Source: Carboxylicivirga sp. M1479 (GTDB lineage Bacteria > Bacteroidota > Bacteroidia > Bacteroidales > Marinilabiliaceae). From it: a stretch of 64,000 nucleotides of DNA. The DNA lies in contig NZ_VKDE01000016.1 of assembly GCF_007097485.1 (NCBI RefSeq), positions 62,001-126,000 of the forward strand, in the 5' to 3' direction. The notes below the pieces were generated by a model, which saw only the letters and a list, made by a program, of their open reading frames with translations, was not told the origin of the DNA and searched no databases. This document shows positions 27,117-39,129 of this stretch, one piece after another (positions within the stretch are counted from its first letter, which is position 1; the number at the start of each line of letters is the position of its first letter). A program made the translations under genes and the position numbers.

Positions 27117-30100
27117 ATGAAAAAAAAATTGAATGGCATGAGACATATCGTGTCATGTCTAAACCCAAAATTTTGGAAGATTATGAAACTGACAATAGTT
27201 TTAATGATTTTCGGAATGGTTCAGGTTTCTGCAACAAGTTATTCGCAGAATGTAAAACTCAACCTAAAGCGAGGTCAAAATACATTGCAACATGTATTTA
27301 ACGAAATTGAAAAACAATCTACATTTACTATTTTTTATCAAGATGACTTGGTTAATCTGCAAAAAGAGGTTAATCAGGAATTAAACGGAGATTTGTCTGA
27401 AGTGCTTGACAAGGCTCTTGAAGGAACTGGATTGACGTATAAGATTAATGATAAACTGATCATTATTCTTGAAGAAACCCCAACAGCAGCTTCTCAGCAA
27501 GATGTTCAGAAAGTAATTAGAGGCAAAGTTATTGGGGTTGATGGTGAATCCTTACCAGGTGTTAATGTTTTTATCGAAGGAAGCACCAATGGTACTATTA
27601 CTAACATCGATGGAGAATATGAAATTACAGTAAGTGGTAATGATCAAAACATTGTTTTCTCATTTATTGGTTTTCAAACACAAACCATTGCTCTTAGCGG
27701 ACGCACTCAAATTGACATCACCTTAGTGGAAGAGTCAATTGGGCTTGATGAAATTGTAGCCGTAGGTTACGGTGTTCAGAAGAAAAGTGACCTTACAGGT
27801 GCAGTGGCCAGTATTAAAAGTGATAAATTAAATAAAGTAGCCGTTTCAAACCCTGCTGAAGCTTTACAAGGTCGAATGGCTGGTGTTAGCATTACTGCTA
27901 TTGGAGGTGCTCCAGGAGCAGGTATGGATATTAAAATTAGAGGTGCCAGTACTTTAAATGATAATGATCCTTTGGTTATTATTGATAACGTACCAGGTAG
28001 CATGTACATGCTTAATCCTGCTGACATTGAGTCTGTTGAAGTATTAAAAGATGGTGCAGCTGCAGCAATATATGGTACAGAAGCTGCCAACGGTGTTATA
28101 TTAATTACTACAAAAAAGGGTAAAGAAGGTAAGCTGAGTGTTGATTTTTCGGCTAAATGGGCAAGCCAACAACAAACCTCAGAACTTAATATGGCTAATA
28201 CAGAGCAGTACATGCAAATTGCCAATGCTATGTATGACAATAATCCGAATGAAAGCAAACCTAAATATCTAACAGTTCCGCATTATTATGATACAGACTG
28301 GTTAGGCGCTGTATTTCGTAAAGCACCAATGCAAGAGTATAATGTGAATTTCAAAGGCGGTACAGAGCATGCACAGTATTATGTGTCGGCAGGTTGGTTA
28401 GATCAGGAAGGTACGATTATAGGAACCGATTTTCAGAAAGCTAATTTAAGGTCTAAAATCGACTTTTCAGGAGATTGGTTAGCGGGTGGTATTAATATCA
28501 GCTACAACGAAACAGATCAGGATAATCGTTCATTAAGTATCAAAGAGAGCTATGAAATACTACCACTGGTTCCTATTTATGACGACTCAAGAGAAGATGG
28601 CTTTGGCTACCCCAATACAGATGAGTTAGGGATGCCTGCTAACAACAACCCAGTAGGACGTGAGCACTTTGTAGATAGTCAATATCGTGATGAATACCTG
28701 ACTGCTAACGGTTATTTAACTTTTGACATAACAAAAGGCTTAAACTTCCGATTTGAGGCAGGTTTAAACAACAGCAACAGACATTCTTTCTCACACAATC
28801 CGTCTTATAATATTAATGATAAAGAGGAAGTGTTTTACCCATCGGTATGGGAACAGAGATACAACTGGCGCGAAATTAATATCAACAACATCCTGACTTA
28901 CGACAAAACATTTGGTAAGCATAAAATTGGGTTAATGGCTGGTTATATTACCAAAAAGTCAACCACCGATTATGTTGATGCTAGTATTACTGGATTTAAA
29001 AATGAGTATAGTGCTGAATTAAATGATGATGGTGATGCAGTGCTTATCACTGATGAAGTGCCAACCGGATTTCTTGATGAAATGTTTAATACATTAAACG
29101 CAGGAATGGATGGAACAAAAGATGTTGGTGGAACACGTACCACATATACCAGGGCATCTATTGTAGGCCGATTAAACTATTCTTATAACGATCGTTACCT
29201 AATCCAGGCAACCGTGCGTAGAGATGGTTCGTCGAAATTTGGTCCAGACTCTCGTTATGGTACTTTTCCATCTGTTGCATTAGGATGGAGGATGTCTGAA
29301 GAGGGTTTTATGCAAAATATTGAAGTATTGAGCAACCTTAAGTTAAGAGCTAGTTACGGTATATTAGGTAATGAAGGAAGCTTAGGTTTATACAGATACT
29401 TACCGTTGATGAGTAGTTATACGCATGAGTTTGGAGCCTACTCCCAAGGTCGTGGTGAAACTGTTTGGACAGGTACAATTTCGCGTGATTTAGAAAACCG
29501 TGAATACCGCTGGGAAAAAACTGCCACGATGAATATTGGTGTAGACTTTGGGTTTTTCAATAATAAACTATCTGGTGGTGTTAACTATTATGACAATACA
29601 ACATCTGATATGTTAGTGAATAAGCCAATACCACCATCAGCTGGTTTGAAAACTCCTACTGTTAACTTTGGTGAAATGGTTAATAGTGGTGTTGAATTGG
29701 AATTAACATACCAAAATAACATTGGCGACTTTAATTATTCTGTTTTTGGTGCGCTTAGTACAACTAAAAACGAAGTAACTAAAATGGGTAATGAAGATGA
29801 AAGCATTCCTGGCGCGGCATTAAATTACTCAGAACATTATGCACACCAAACAAAAGTTGGTTATGCACTTGGATCATATTGGTTATATCAAATGGATGGT
29901 ATCTTCCAAAACGAACAAGAAGTTTTAGCACACACAAATAGCGAGGGTGATGTAATACAACCAGAGGCTAAGCCTGGTGATATTCGTTTTAAGGATATTG
30001 ATGATGATGGTGCACTTACGCCTGATGATAAGGTTTTTAGTGGAGTAGGTATACCCAGGTATAATTTTAGCTTTAGTATTGATGCATCTTATAAATCGTT

Positions 30101-30548
30101 TGATTTATCCATATTGATGCACGGTGCTGGAGGACATAAAATCTATAATGGTAATCGTTACTATTACGAGTCTATGAGAACAAACCGTAACATGTTTGCG
30201 TCAACAATAAATGCTTGGACACCTGATAATACCAATACTGATATACCTAGAGCTGTTATTGGTGATCCTAGTCAGAATAGTCGTGAATCAACACGTTTTC
30301 TAGAAGATGGCGATTTCATGAGGATTAAAAATATTCAATTGGGATATACTTTACCACAGAATCTAACTCAGCGAATAAAAATTAATAAAGCAAGAGTTTA
30401 TGTGAGCGGACAAAACTTATTCACCTTCACAAAGTATTCGGGACAAGATCCTGAAATCGGAAGAAGTGATGTTTGGAGTCCAGGGCTGGATACGGCCTTA
30501 TATCCTATTTCGAAGATGTACATCGTAGGTGTTCAAATGAGTTTCTAA
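27117..30548 (+). CDS. SusC/RagA-family TonB-linked outer-membrane receptor with STN domain
   Basis: At 1143 residues this is a full-length SusC. After a long signal region (to about 45), an STN domain (about 48-115, TFTIFYQDDLVNLQKEVN) signals to FecR. A carboxypeptidase-regulatory-like domain (about 132-210) is followed by a plug domain (about 215-335: EIVAVGYGVQKKSDLTGAV, PLVIIDNVPG, VEVLKDGAAAAIYGTEAANG) and a C-terminal 22-strand barrel. The last strand ends MYIVGVQMSF. With SusD it forms the pedal-bin importer for an oligosaccharide or other large nutrient. No degradative enzyme lies beside it, so the ligand is unknown. Confidence 0.97.
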   Translation: MKKKLNGMRHIVSCLNPKFWKIMKLTIVLMIFGMVQVSATSYSQNVKLNLKRGQNTLQHVFNEIEKQSTFTIFYQDDLVNLQKEVNQELNGDLSEVLDKALEGTGLTYKINDKLIIILEETPTAASQQDVQKVIRGKVIGVDGESLPGVNVFIEGSTNGTITNIDGEYEITVSGNDQNIVFSFIGFQTQTIALSGRTQIDITLVEESIGLDEIVAVGYGVQKKSDLTGAVASIKSDKLNKVAVSNPAEALQGRMAGVSITAIGGAPGAGMDIKIRGASTLNDNDPLVIIDNVPGSMYMLNPADIESVEVLKDGAAAAIYGTEAANGVILITTKKGKEGKLSVDFSAKWASQQQTSELNMANTEQYMQIANAMYDNNPNESKPKYLTVPHYYDTDWLGAVFRKAPMQEYNVNFKGGTEHAQYYVSAGWLDQEGTIIGTDFQKANLRSKIDFSGDWLAGGINISYNETDQDNRSLSIKESYEILPLVPIYDDSREDGFGYPNTDELGMPANNNPVGREHFVDSQYRDEYLTANGYLTFDITKGLNFRFEAGLNNSNRHSFSHNPSYNINDKEEVFYPSVWEQRYNWREININNILTYDKTFGKHKIGLMAGYITKKSTTDYVDASITGFKNEYSAELNDDGDAVLITDEVPTGFLDEMFNTLNAGMDGTKDVGGTRTTYTRASIVGRLNYSYNDRYLIQATVRRDGSSKFGPDSRYGTFPSVALGWRMSEEGFMQNIEVLSNLKLRASYGILGNEGSLGLYRYLPLMSSYTHEFGAYSQGRGETVWTGTISRDLENREYRWEKTATMNIGVDFGFFNNKLSGGVNYYDNTTSDMLVNKPIPPSAGLKTPTVNFGEMVNSGVELELTYQNNIGDFNYSVFGALSTTKNEVTKMGNEDESIPGAALNYSEHYAHQTKVGYALGSYWLYQMDGIFQNEQEVLAHTNSEGDVIQPEAKPGDIRFKDIDDDGALTPDDKVFSGVGIPRYNFSFSIDASYKSFDLSILMHGAGGHKIYNGNRYYYESMRTNRNMFASTINAWTPDNTNTDIPRAVIGDPSQNSRESTRFLEDGDFMRIKNIQLGYTLPQNLTQRIKINKARVYVSGQNLFTFTKYSGQDPEIGRSDVWSPGLDTALYPISKMYIVGVQMSF

Positions 30549-30567
30549 CCTCCAAAAGTTTAAAACA

Positions 30568-32067
30568 ATGAAGAAATATTTAATATATAGCTTATTAGCA
30601 ATTTTGCCATTCACATGGGGTTGTGAAGATGATTTTCTGACAACAACACCTGATGATCAGCTTACTGTGGAGGCATTTTATAGAAATGTAACAGATGCTG
30701 AAGCTGCATTAGCAACTGTCTATGCACAAATTGGCGCAGGGGATCGTTGGAATGTTACCGAAGTTAATTTTGTTGTTGAACATTTCCGTTCTGATATGTG
30801 CATGCCTGGTCCAGACCGTTATCCTGATTGGACGGCTATCTCAACATTTACAAATACAGCAGGTAACTCGCGTGCTACAACATATTGGTGGGATGCCTAC
30901 CGAGGCTTAAATCATGCTAACCAGGTGATTGAGAAAGTTGGTGAGATGACTGATGATAAAATTAAGCCAGAAGAGCGTGAACAAATTGTTGCAGAAGCAA
31001 AATTTCTACGAGGATATTTACATTTTCGTTTATTAAACAATTGGGACAAAGTAATTTTACAAGACGCTGCGCCAAAAACAGATGAAGACCTAGCTAAACC
31101 ATTGAGCGAACGTGATGCGGTTTGGACACTAGTTGAACAAGATTTTAAAGATGCTGCACTTGTTTTACCTAATAGCTATGATAATTCTTCCGTAGGACGA
31201 GCAACCAAAGGTGCTGCAATTGGATACTTGGGTAAAGCTTTGCTTTTCCAAGGTAAATTTGGAGATGCCGCTGTTGAATTAAAGAAGTTGGTTGTTGATG
31301 GTGTTGGTAGCTACGAACTTGTAAATAACTACATGAGTAACTTTGATGGTTCTAACGAAAACAACAAGGAATCGGTATTTGAAATACAATATTCTTCCGT
31401 TCGTTCAAATGGCCGACACATCGGACATGTTTCAGGTAAGTTTACCTCCGCACCAGAGATTGGTGGTTGGGGAAATATCGAAGCCACGCCAACTATGGTT
31501 GCAGAGTTTAAGTCAGAAGGTAATATTGCAACTACAGGTAAATTTGATACCCGATTATATTCAACTTTATTTTTTAATGATGCTGATGTAGATGTGTTTG
31601 GGCAAAGTTTTGAGGAAGTTTTTGGTGCTGGTTCAGAGAGGGCTATCTATCGTAAATATACATTAAGCGACATACCGGAAAGCGATAATACAGCTTGGTA
31701 TTCATCTCAGAATATCCCTGTAATGCGTTATGCCGATGTATTGCTGATGTATGCAGAGGCCTTAAATGAATCCAGTTCAGCAGATGCTGCCAAGCCTTTT
31801 ATTGATGAAGTAAGAGAACGTGCTGATATGCCTGCTTTACCAGCTGGCTTATCTAAAGAAGAGATGCGTAATCGCATTATGCATGAAAGGGCTGTAGAAT
31901 TAGCTTTCGAAGGTCATCGCTTCTTTGACTTACGTCGTTGGGGTAATACAATATTAGAAGATAAAATGAGAAATAGTGGAAAGCCTGGTGCCGAAAATTT
32001 CAACCTTGATTCACATGCTTATTTTCCTATTCCTGAAGTGGAAACAAATTCTAATGGAGCATTATAA
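30568..32067 (+). CDS. SusD/RagB-family surface nutrient-binding lipoprotein
   Basis: The 499-residue protein has lipoprotein Cys19 (LPFTWGCEDDFL), helical TPR-like repeats, and the SusD hallmark blocks EQIVAEAKFLRGYLHFRL, MRYADVLLMYAEALNE and HERAVELAFEGHRFFDLRRW. It forms the lid of the SusC importer and presents ligand on the cell surface. It is 19 nt downstream of susC and clearly co-transcribed. The length is typical. Confidence 0.96.
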   Translation: MKKYLIYSLLAILPFTWGCEDDFLTTTPDDQLTVEAFYRNVTDAEAALATVYAQIGAGDRWNVTEVNFVVEHFRSDMCMPGPDRYPDWTAISTFTNTAGNSRATTYWWDAYRGLNHANQVIEKVGEMTDDKIKPEEREQIVAEAKFLRGYLHFRLLNNWDKVILQDAAPKTDEDLAKPLSERDAVWTLVEQDFKDAALVLPNSYDNSSVGRATKGAAIGYLGKALLFQGKFGDAAVELKKLVVDGVGSYELVNNYMSNFDGSNENNKESVFEIQYSSVRSNGRHIGHVSGKFTSAPEIGGWGNIEATPTMVAEFKSEGNIATTGKFDTRLYSTLFFNDADVDVFGQSFEEVFGAGSERAIYRKYTLSDIPESDNTAWYSSQNIPVMRYADVLLMYAEALNESSSADAAKPFIDEVRERADMPALPAGLSKEEMRNRIMHERAVELAFEGHRFFDLRRWGNTILEDKMRNSGKPGAENFNLDSHAYFPIPEVETNSNGAL

Positions 32068-32117
32068 AAAATCATTCATTTGGGGTCGTAGATTTTGGCC
32101 CCATTAAAATTTAAACA

Positions 32118-32939
32118 ATGAAGACTTTTAAAAAATCTATATATCTGCTATTCATTCTGCCGCTATTTATTTCATGTGATGTAGACGGTTTATTAGAGTT
32201 AGAACAAGATAAATCAGTGGTAATTTGGGAAAAAGACCAAAGCACCGTTAAAATTATTAAAGAGGGCTCAGTTGTTGATATCCCAACGGTAAACTTACAG
32301 CTATTCGGTCGTTCTGCTACAGAGGATATTACCATTCAATACGATGTTGACGAAACTAAAACAACCGCAACCGAAGGGCTGCATTTTACCATTGGCCAAA
32401 AGCAGTTGTCTCTAGAAGCAGGTGCTGCTTTTATTCAGGTGCCAATAGAATATGACCCAGAGGCAATTACAAGTACTGAGCCATTGGATATAGTGCTGAA
32501 TATTTCATCTATTCAGGGAGATGTTCGAAATAGCTCTGCCTCAACTACGATTACCATTAAGCCACGTTTATTAAACTTGGAGTATTGGTCGGGTGCTTAT
32601 ACATTTCTTGCAGATGGATGGTCGCGAGAAGCTTCAATGACTGCCCTTTCAAATGGTGAGGATATGATTATGTATAACTTTTGGGGTAATGGTTTGGAGA
32701 TGGTAGGTAAGGTTGTAGAAACCGATGCATCAAGTATTAAGTTTGTTGTGCCAGCTGGTACTAAACTTGATAATGGCTGGGATGATAGAGGAGCCTGGTT
32801 GTTGGATAATGACTTAATTGGTGTTTTTGATACCGAGAACCGTTTAATCGATTTTATTCAATTCGATTATATCTGCGAAGATGGTTCAACGGGATCATTT
32901 CCTTGGTGTGAAGAAACCTGTCAATTGGTGCAAAACTAG
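32118..32939 (+). CDS. SusD-linked surface lipoprotein with Calx-beta-like domain
   Basis: The 273-residue protein has lipoprotein Cys20 (LFILPLFISCDVDG), followed by acidic residues typical of the Bacteroidota surface-export signal. Residues 45-150 form a beta-sandwich with the TATEGLHFTIG motif, resembling Calx-beta-like/DUF4843 domains seen after SusD genes. The C-terminal 120 residues (from YWSGAYTFLADGW) are of unknown fold and contain three cysteines near the end. By position it is probably an accessory surface glycan-binding protein of the SusCD locus. The family call is moderate; binding function is inference. Confidence 0.65.
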   Translation: MKTFKKSIYLLFILPLFISCDVDGLLELEQDKSVVIWEKDQSTVKIIKEGSVVDIPTVNLQLFGRSATEDITIQYDVDETKTTATEGLHFTIGQKQLSLEAGAAFIQVPIEYDPEAITSTEPLDIVLNISSIQGDVRNSSASTTITIKPRLLNLEYWSGAYTFLADGWSREASMTALSNGEDMIMYNFWGNGLEMVGKVVETDASSIKFVVPAGTKLDNGWDDRGAWLLDNDLIGVFDTENRLIDFIQFDYICEDGSTGSFPWCEETCQLVQN

Positions 32940-32968
32940 ATAAGTAGTGTGATTTTGGATTATTTATT

Positions 32969-33003
32969 GAGCGGATCCATTTCGATGGATCCGTCTCTTT
33001 TAT
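32969..33003 (+). terminator. Terminator of the SusCD operon
   Basis: CGGATCCAT-TTCG-ATGGATCCG is a perfect 9-bp stem capped by a UUCG tetraloop and followed by TCTCTTTTAT. Confidence 0.85.
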
Positions 33004-33123
33004 ATTATTATGTGTATCATTCTCTAATTCAGTCATATTCAATTCTAACAAAACAAGTTACAGTGTCACGTATAGCAATTGTAGATAGAAAAATAACATA
33101 TTACACAATTTGAATTCTATGTA

Positions 33124-33570
33124 CTATTGCTTTAATTGAAAGCTAAGAACTAAAGCATCCTCTTTAAATAATTTTAAAACGCTATCTTCAATTTTATACA
33201 TTAAAGGTTGTTGTAGCATCATAAAAAACTCATGCTCAGGTACCCCATCACAATACCTTTTTGTGGACATAACCTTATCGATGTGCAGTTTATTATCATC
33301 AAATGTTATAGCGCCTCCAAACGAATTACAACCACTGTAACCACCAACACGTCCTTCTGCTTTATTAATGATTAGGGTAGGTAGGCGCTCAATAAAGCCC
33401 ACATCGCCAGGTGCCTGCCCATTGTAACTGATCAGCTCCCAGGTATTACCTTCTTTAAATAACTCTTGGGCAACTACAGTTTCCTTTTCAACCATTCTAC
33501 TTGAGCTCTTGGCAGTTTTACAGCTAAATAGCACCCCGGCAACCATTATCACAAGAAAAATATTCTTCAT
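33124..33570 (-). CDS. META/HslJ-domain lipoprotein
   Basis: The 148-residue protein has lipoprotein Cys17 (MVAGVLFSCKTAKSS) and one META domain (about 45-145). It shows the family pattern: WELISYNGQ, then GRVGGYSGCNSFGG, MSTKRYCDG and EHEFFMMLQQ. HslJ-type META proteins are linked to heat or drug stress in proteobacteria, but the molecular role is unknown. Two conserved cysteines (in SGCNSF and RYCDG) may form a disulfide. It is monocistronic and convergent with the SusCD operon. Confidence 0.88.
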   Translation of the reverse strand: MKNIFLVIMVAGVLFSCKTAKSSSRMVEKETVVAQELFKEGNTWELISYNGQAPGDVGFIERLPTLIINKAEGRVGGYSGCNSFGGAITFDDNKLHIDKVMSTKRYCDGVPEHEFFMMLQQPLMYKIEDSVLKLFKEDALVLSFQLKQ

Positions 33571-33655
33571 ATTATTCAGTTTTTATTTTGTTTGGCTAAA
33601 TTGGCAATAATAATCATGCCAGTAATTATAAAATACAAGTTAAATAAATAGTCGT

Positions 33656-34195
33656 ATGGACACAATAGATGTAAAGGTAGGAACGCGCGTTGAGCACCCC
33701 CGTTACGGCGAAGGTATAATCGCAAAAATTAACCTCGGCGCTTACATTGTTTTCTTTGAGGATGGTGGTAAAATGGAAATTCCGAAAACCAGCACCAATT
33801 TAAGTATTATAGAGAGCCCTGAAGAAGGAAAAGGTGAGGCCGTAACGGCACGCGATTTACGTCAGGCCATAGCATCGGTATTGGATGAATATGGAACATT
33901 ACCAGTGGAGGTGGAGATAGGGCAGAAGTGGATAGGAGGTAAAGTATTGCTTCAGCCAGCAGATGAATCTTTACAAGCCAAGGAAATACCCATGGATGTT
34001 TTCTTCAAGAAAATAATTATGGTGCGCGACCGTTTGCGTGTTCTGGAACAAAACATTAATTCGTCAGCCTCTCTGAACGAGGAAGAAAAAGTTCATATTC
34101 AACAGTACATCACACGAGCATATGGTAGCTTAACTACATTTAATGTGCTTTTTTCCGAGAAAGAAGATTACTTTAAGGGGAGTGGCAAGAAATAA
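33656..34195 (+). CDS. Conserved hypothetical protein with N-terminal Tudor/SH3-like barrel
   Basis: The 179-residue cytoplasmic protein starts with about 55 residues (VGTRVEHPRYGEGIIAKINLGAYIVFFEDGGKMEI) that read as a small beta-barrel like the UvrD/CarD-type Tudor module, which binds RNA polymerase or nucleic acid. The rest is helical with an amphipathic end (about 110-170) and no catalytic motif. I do not recognise a named family. The gene is alone, with a strong terminator after it and dnaX further downstream. Confidence 0.6.
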   Translation: MDTIDVKVGTRVEHPRYGEGIIAKINLGAYIVFFEDGGKMEIPKTSTNLSIIESPEEGKGEAVTARDLRQAIASVLDEYGTLPVEVEIGQKWIGGKVLLQPADESLQAKEIPMDVFFKKIIMVRDRLRVLEQNINSSASLNEEEKVHIQQYITRAYGSLTTFNVLFSEKEDYFKGSGKK

Positions 34196-34219
34196 ATGAA
34201 GAAGAGAAATCAGAGATAA

Positions 34220-34258
34220 TAAACTCATCTGGCAACTTTCGCTAGATGAGTTTCTTAT
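34220..34258 (+). terminator. Rho-independent terminator
   Basis: AAACTCATCT pairs with AGATGAGTTT around a GGCAACTTTCGCT loop, followed by CTTATT. Confidence 0.75.
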
Positions 34259-34399
34259 TATCTGAGTAATGACGAATACCTGCATCCGACAAAGGCACGC
34301 TAAATGTATATTTTATTCTCCACTGTTAATAACTTCCAATAGTATGCGCTTTTCTGAGCCAATAGAAATTGTATATTTGTCATCGCATATATCGAGCAA

Positions 34400-35503
34400 A
34401 TGGAATACATCGTTTCAGCAAGAAAATACAGACCATCGACTTTTAAGTCAGTTGTAGGGCAGGGTAATATTACCACGACGCTAAAGAATGCCATTAAGAG
34501 CAATCAACTAGCGCATGCCTACCTGTTTTGTGGTTCGCGTGGTGTGGGTAAAACCACCTGTGCGCGTATTTTTGCAAAAACAATTAACTGTTCCAGTATT
34601 TCCGATGACTTTGAAGCGTGTAATACTTGCGAGTCATGCTTGTCGTTTAACGATAATAGGTCATACAACATTCATGAACTGGATGCCGCCAGTAACAACT
34701 CGGTTGATGATATTCGTAGTCTGATTGATAAGGTAAGAGTCCCGCCTCAACTGGGTACTTACTCTGTTTACATCATTGACGAGGTTCACATGTTATCACA
34801 AGCTGCTTTTAATGCCTTTTTGAAGACTTTGGAAGAGCCGCCGCGTCATGCTATATTTATCCTTGCAACCACCGAGAAACACAAGATTTTACCAACTATA
34901 CTTTCGCGTTGTCAGATTTTTGATTTCAACCGCATTACGATTAGCGATGCAGTGGGGCACCTGAAATATGTAGCCGAAAGCGAGAGTGTGAAGGTGGATG
35001 AAGAAGGTTTAGCCATTGTGGCCCAAAAGGCAGATGGTGCCATGCGTGATGCTTTGTCTATATTTGATCAGATTGTTGCGTTTTCGGGTAAAGAAATCAG
35101 CTACCAGCAAGTAATTGAGAACCTCAATGTGCTGGATTACGATTACTATTTTAAGCTAACCGATGCTTTTTTAGCAGAAGACTATAAACAGGGACTCATT
35201 ACTTTTAACGAAATCTTATTAAAAGGTTTTGATGCGCAGCATTTTATGGCGGGTTTGAATAGTCATATGCGCGATTTGTTAATGTGTAGAGATGCTTCAA
35301 CGGCTTTGCTTTTAGAAGTTGGTCAAAACACCAAAGAAAAGTATCAGCAGCAAGCAGCCCAATGTTCGGTTGATTTTCTATATGAGGCATTAAAAGTGAT
35401 TAACGATAGCGAGCAGCAATACCGTGCAGCCAAAAACAAGCGTTTACACATTGAGTTTGCCTTGATACGCCTGGCTCGTATTGTTACAGAAAAAAAAAAC
35501 TAA
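34400..35503 (+). CDS. dnaX: DNA polymerase III gamma-like short form (frame-0 product of dnaX)
   Basis: Read without any shift, dnaX gives 367 residues ending ARIVTEKKN. This covers the ATPase domains I-II and most of the collar domain III but lacks the linker and the C-terminal domain that bind DnaB helicase and the polymerase alpha subunit in tau. It would correspond to the gamma subunit known from E. coli and Thermus. Whether it is made depends on whether the A10 run is real. Confidence 0.5.
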   Translation: MEYIVSARKYRPSTFKSVVGQGNITTTLKNAIKSNQLAHAYLFCGSRGVGKTTCARIFAKTINCSSISDDFEACNTCESCLSFNDNRSYNIHELDAASNNSVDDIRSLIDKVRVPPQLGTYSVYIIDEVHMLSQAAFNAFLKTLEEPPRHAIFILATTEKHKILPTILSRCQIFDFNRITISDAVGHLKYVAESESVKVDEEGLAIVAQKADGAMRDALSIFDQIVAFSGKEISYQQVIENLNVLDYDYYFKLTDAFLAEDYKQGLITFNEILLKGFDAQHFMAGLNSHMRDLLMCRDASTALLLEVGQNTKEKYQQQAAQCSVDFLYEALKVINDSEQQYRAAKNKRLHIEFALIRLARIVTEKKN

Positions 35504-36123
35504 AACCGTCTGATCAAATACCAATTATCACAGTTGGTAAAGTTAAGCCGCAAGCCCCAGCAGCAAAAGCTCCCCAGCAAAATGTAAGTAACAAAAGTGT
35601 AGCACAGCAAGCAGCTCCTGTTAAGAAAGTCAGTATTGGTGGTTTAAAATCCATCTCATTAAAAAATCTGGCACAAAAAGTTCAGCAGCCAAGTGATACG
35701 CCACAACCAAAGAAAGAAGAGAAAAAGCCAGAAGAGCCCATTGACAGGTCATGGAACGATGCCTTTAATCAAGAACAGCTAAATGATGTTTGGCGACAGT
35801 TTACACGACAGCATGAAACACGACCACGTATTCATACTATCTACAAAAACTACGTACCAAAAATCAATAAGGATGTTGCCCTGCTCATGGTCTTGCGAAA
35901 TAAAACGCAGGAATATGAACTTCACAAAGAACGTTCAAATATCTTGTCATTTTTACGCCGTAGCTTAAGAAATGCCAACATAAGTTTGGATTTTGAAATA
36001 AGTGTGGAAGAGGAAAGTGGTACGCGTAAGGCTTTTACAGTAGCCGATAAATACAAGGTGATGACTGAAAAGAATCCGGCATTGGCTAAGTTCAGGAAAG
36101 AGTTTAACCTTGATATTGAGTAG
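34400..36123 (+). CDS. dnaX: DNA polymerase III subunit tau (full-length product, needs -1 shift)
   Basis: The clamp-loader ATPase has Walker A GSRGVGKTT at 45-53, the four zinc cysteines (Cys64, 74, 77, 80), Walker B DEVH and the SRC sensor motif. Frame 0 stops at 35501-35503, immediately after a run of ten A (35490-35499). The -1 frame is open from there to 36121. It gives a Pro/Lys/Gln-rich linker (KVKPQAPAAKAPQQ) and then a folded C-terminal domain (SWNDAFNQEQLNDVWRQFT to FRKEFNLDIE) as in tau of other Bacteroidota. The predicted shifted product is 574 residues. The shift may be programmed slippage or a sequencing error in the homopolymer. Confidence 0.8.
35490..35499 (+). promoter_or_regulatory. 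A10 slippery run in dnaX
   Basis: Ten consecutive A sit at the exact frame switch; frame 0 meets TAA two bases later. Addition of one A by RNA polymerase, or a -1 ribosomal slip on A-AAA-AAA, restores the tau frame. Confidence 0.65.
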
Positions 36124-36334
36124 TAGTGATAGCTCTTTTCTTTTGAATAGCATGTTTAATTAAAGAAAAAAATATCTAATTATGAGATATGTCAGGTGCT
36201 AGTCTATTAATTGCTGTAGATTTGTATTGACAATAAACCTTTAAAGAGGTAGTACTAGTTTTTATTCGTGGATGTGTAAACACTAAGGATAATAAACTGT
36301 TACTATTTAATCGAATACATTTAAGAACTATTAA

Positions 36335-38566
<2,232 letters not shown>

Positions 38567-38588
38567 GATACCGTTCTTTAAATATTAT

Positions 38589-38621
38589 AAGCGACACTAA
38601 CTTTTGTTGGTGTCGCTTTTC
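38589..38621 (+). terminator. Terminator of icd
   Basis: AAGCGACACTAAC-TTTT-GTTGGTGTCGCTTTT forms a 12- to 13-bp stem followed by a T-rich tail. Confidence 0.9.
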
Positions 38622-38633
38622 TTTTTTGATCTT

Positions 38634-39026
38634 CAGATGTCATCTTAAATAATGTGAGCTCGATGTAAGGAACAGATTAACTCTTCTTATAATTCCATAA
38701 ATTAGGCCCGAAAGGCCGTCATGTATCAGGATAGGCCGCAGGCCTATTTTTAAATATACGGTTCTTTTAAGCCCTGAAAGGTCGACACATGATAAATGTG
38801 CTTTATATGTACGCGTCAGGCTTACAGCCCTCATTATCATGTTTGGATTTTCCCACAGGCCTTTGGCCTGTACTACTATGCATTGCCCTTTCAGGGCATT
38901 TGTGGCGGTATTTATTGCAATTTCTGGTTTGAAATGGATATAAATACAAGATTTTGCTTTGTTGATAATTGTATTTCTTACATCGAACTCACGTTAAATA
39001 GGCATTTTCACGAAAGATGACATCTG
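38634..39026. mobile_element. MITE-like element with terminal inverted repeats
   Basis: The ends CAGATGTCATCTT (38634-38646) and AAGATGACATCTG (39014-39026) are exact inverse complements. A second subterminal pair, GTGAGCTCGATGTAAG (left) and CTTACATCGAACTCAC (right), is nearly exact. Inside are short perfect hairpins: ATAGGCC-GCA-GGCCTAT, ACAGGCC-TTT-GGCCTGT and TGCCCT-TTC-AGGGCA. No reading frame of note is present. A partial copy of the left part occurs inverted at 53777-53870. This is what a non-autonomous transposable element looks like, though no transposase is in the window. Confidence 0.65.
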
Positions 39027-39077
39027 TACCACCTCCTTAATACTTAGCCTTGGACACCAATATGCACCATCCTAAAC

Positions 39078-39108
39078 AAAAAAAAGCTGCACGAGGCAGC
39101 TTTTTTAA
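39078..39108. terminator. Terminator of clpC (bidirectional)
   Basis: AAAAGCTGC-ACGAG-GCAGCTTTT with seven A on one side and six T on the other, 22 nt beyond the clpC stop. Confidence 0.9.
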
Positions 39109-39129
39109 AATTATATCTTCACTAAGGTC

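Noticed and set aside
35887-36123. Separate small gene downstream of dnaX
   Set aside because: It is the end of the -1 frame that is open from the A10 run and encodes the tau C-terminal domain, not an independent gene.
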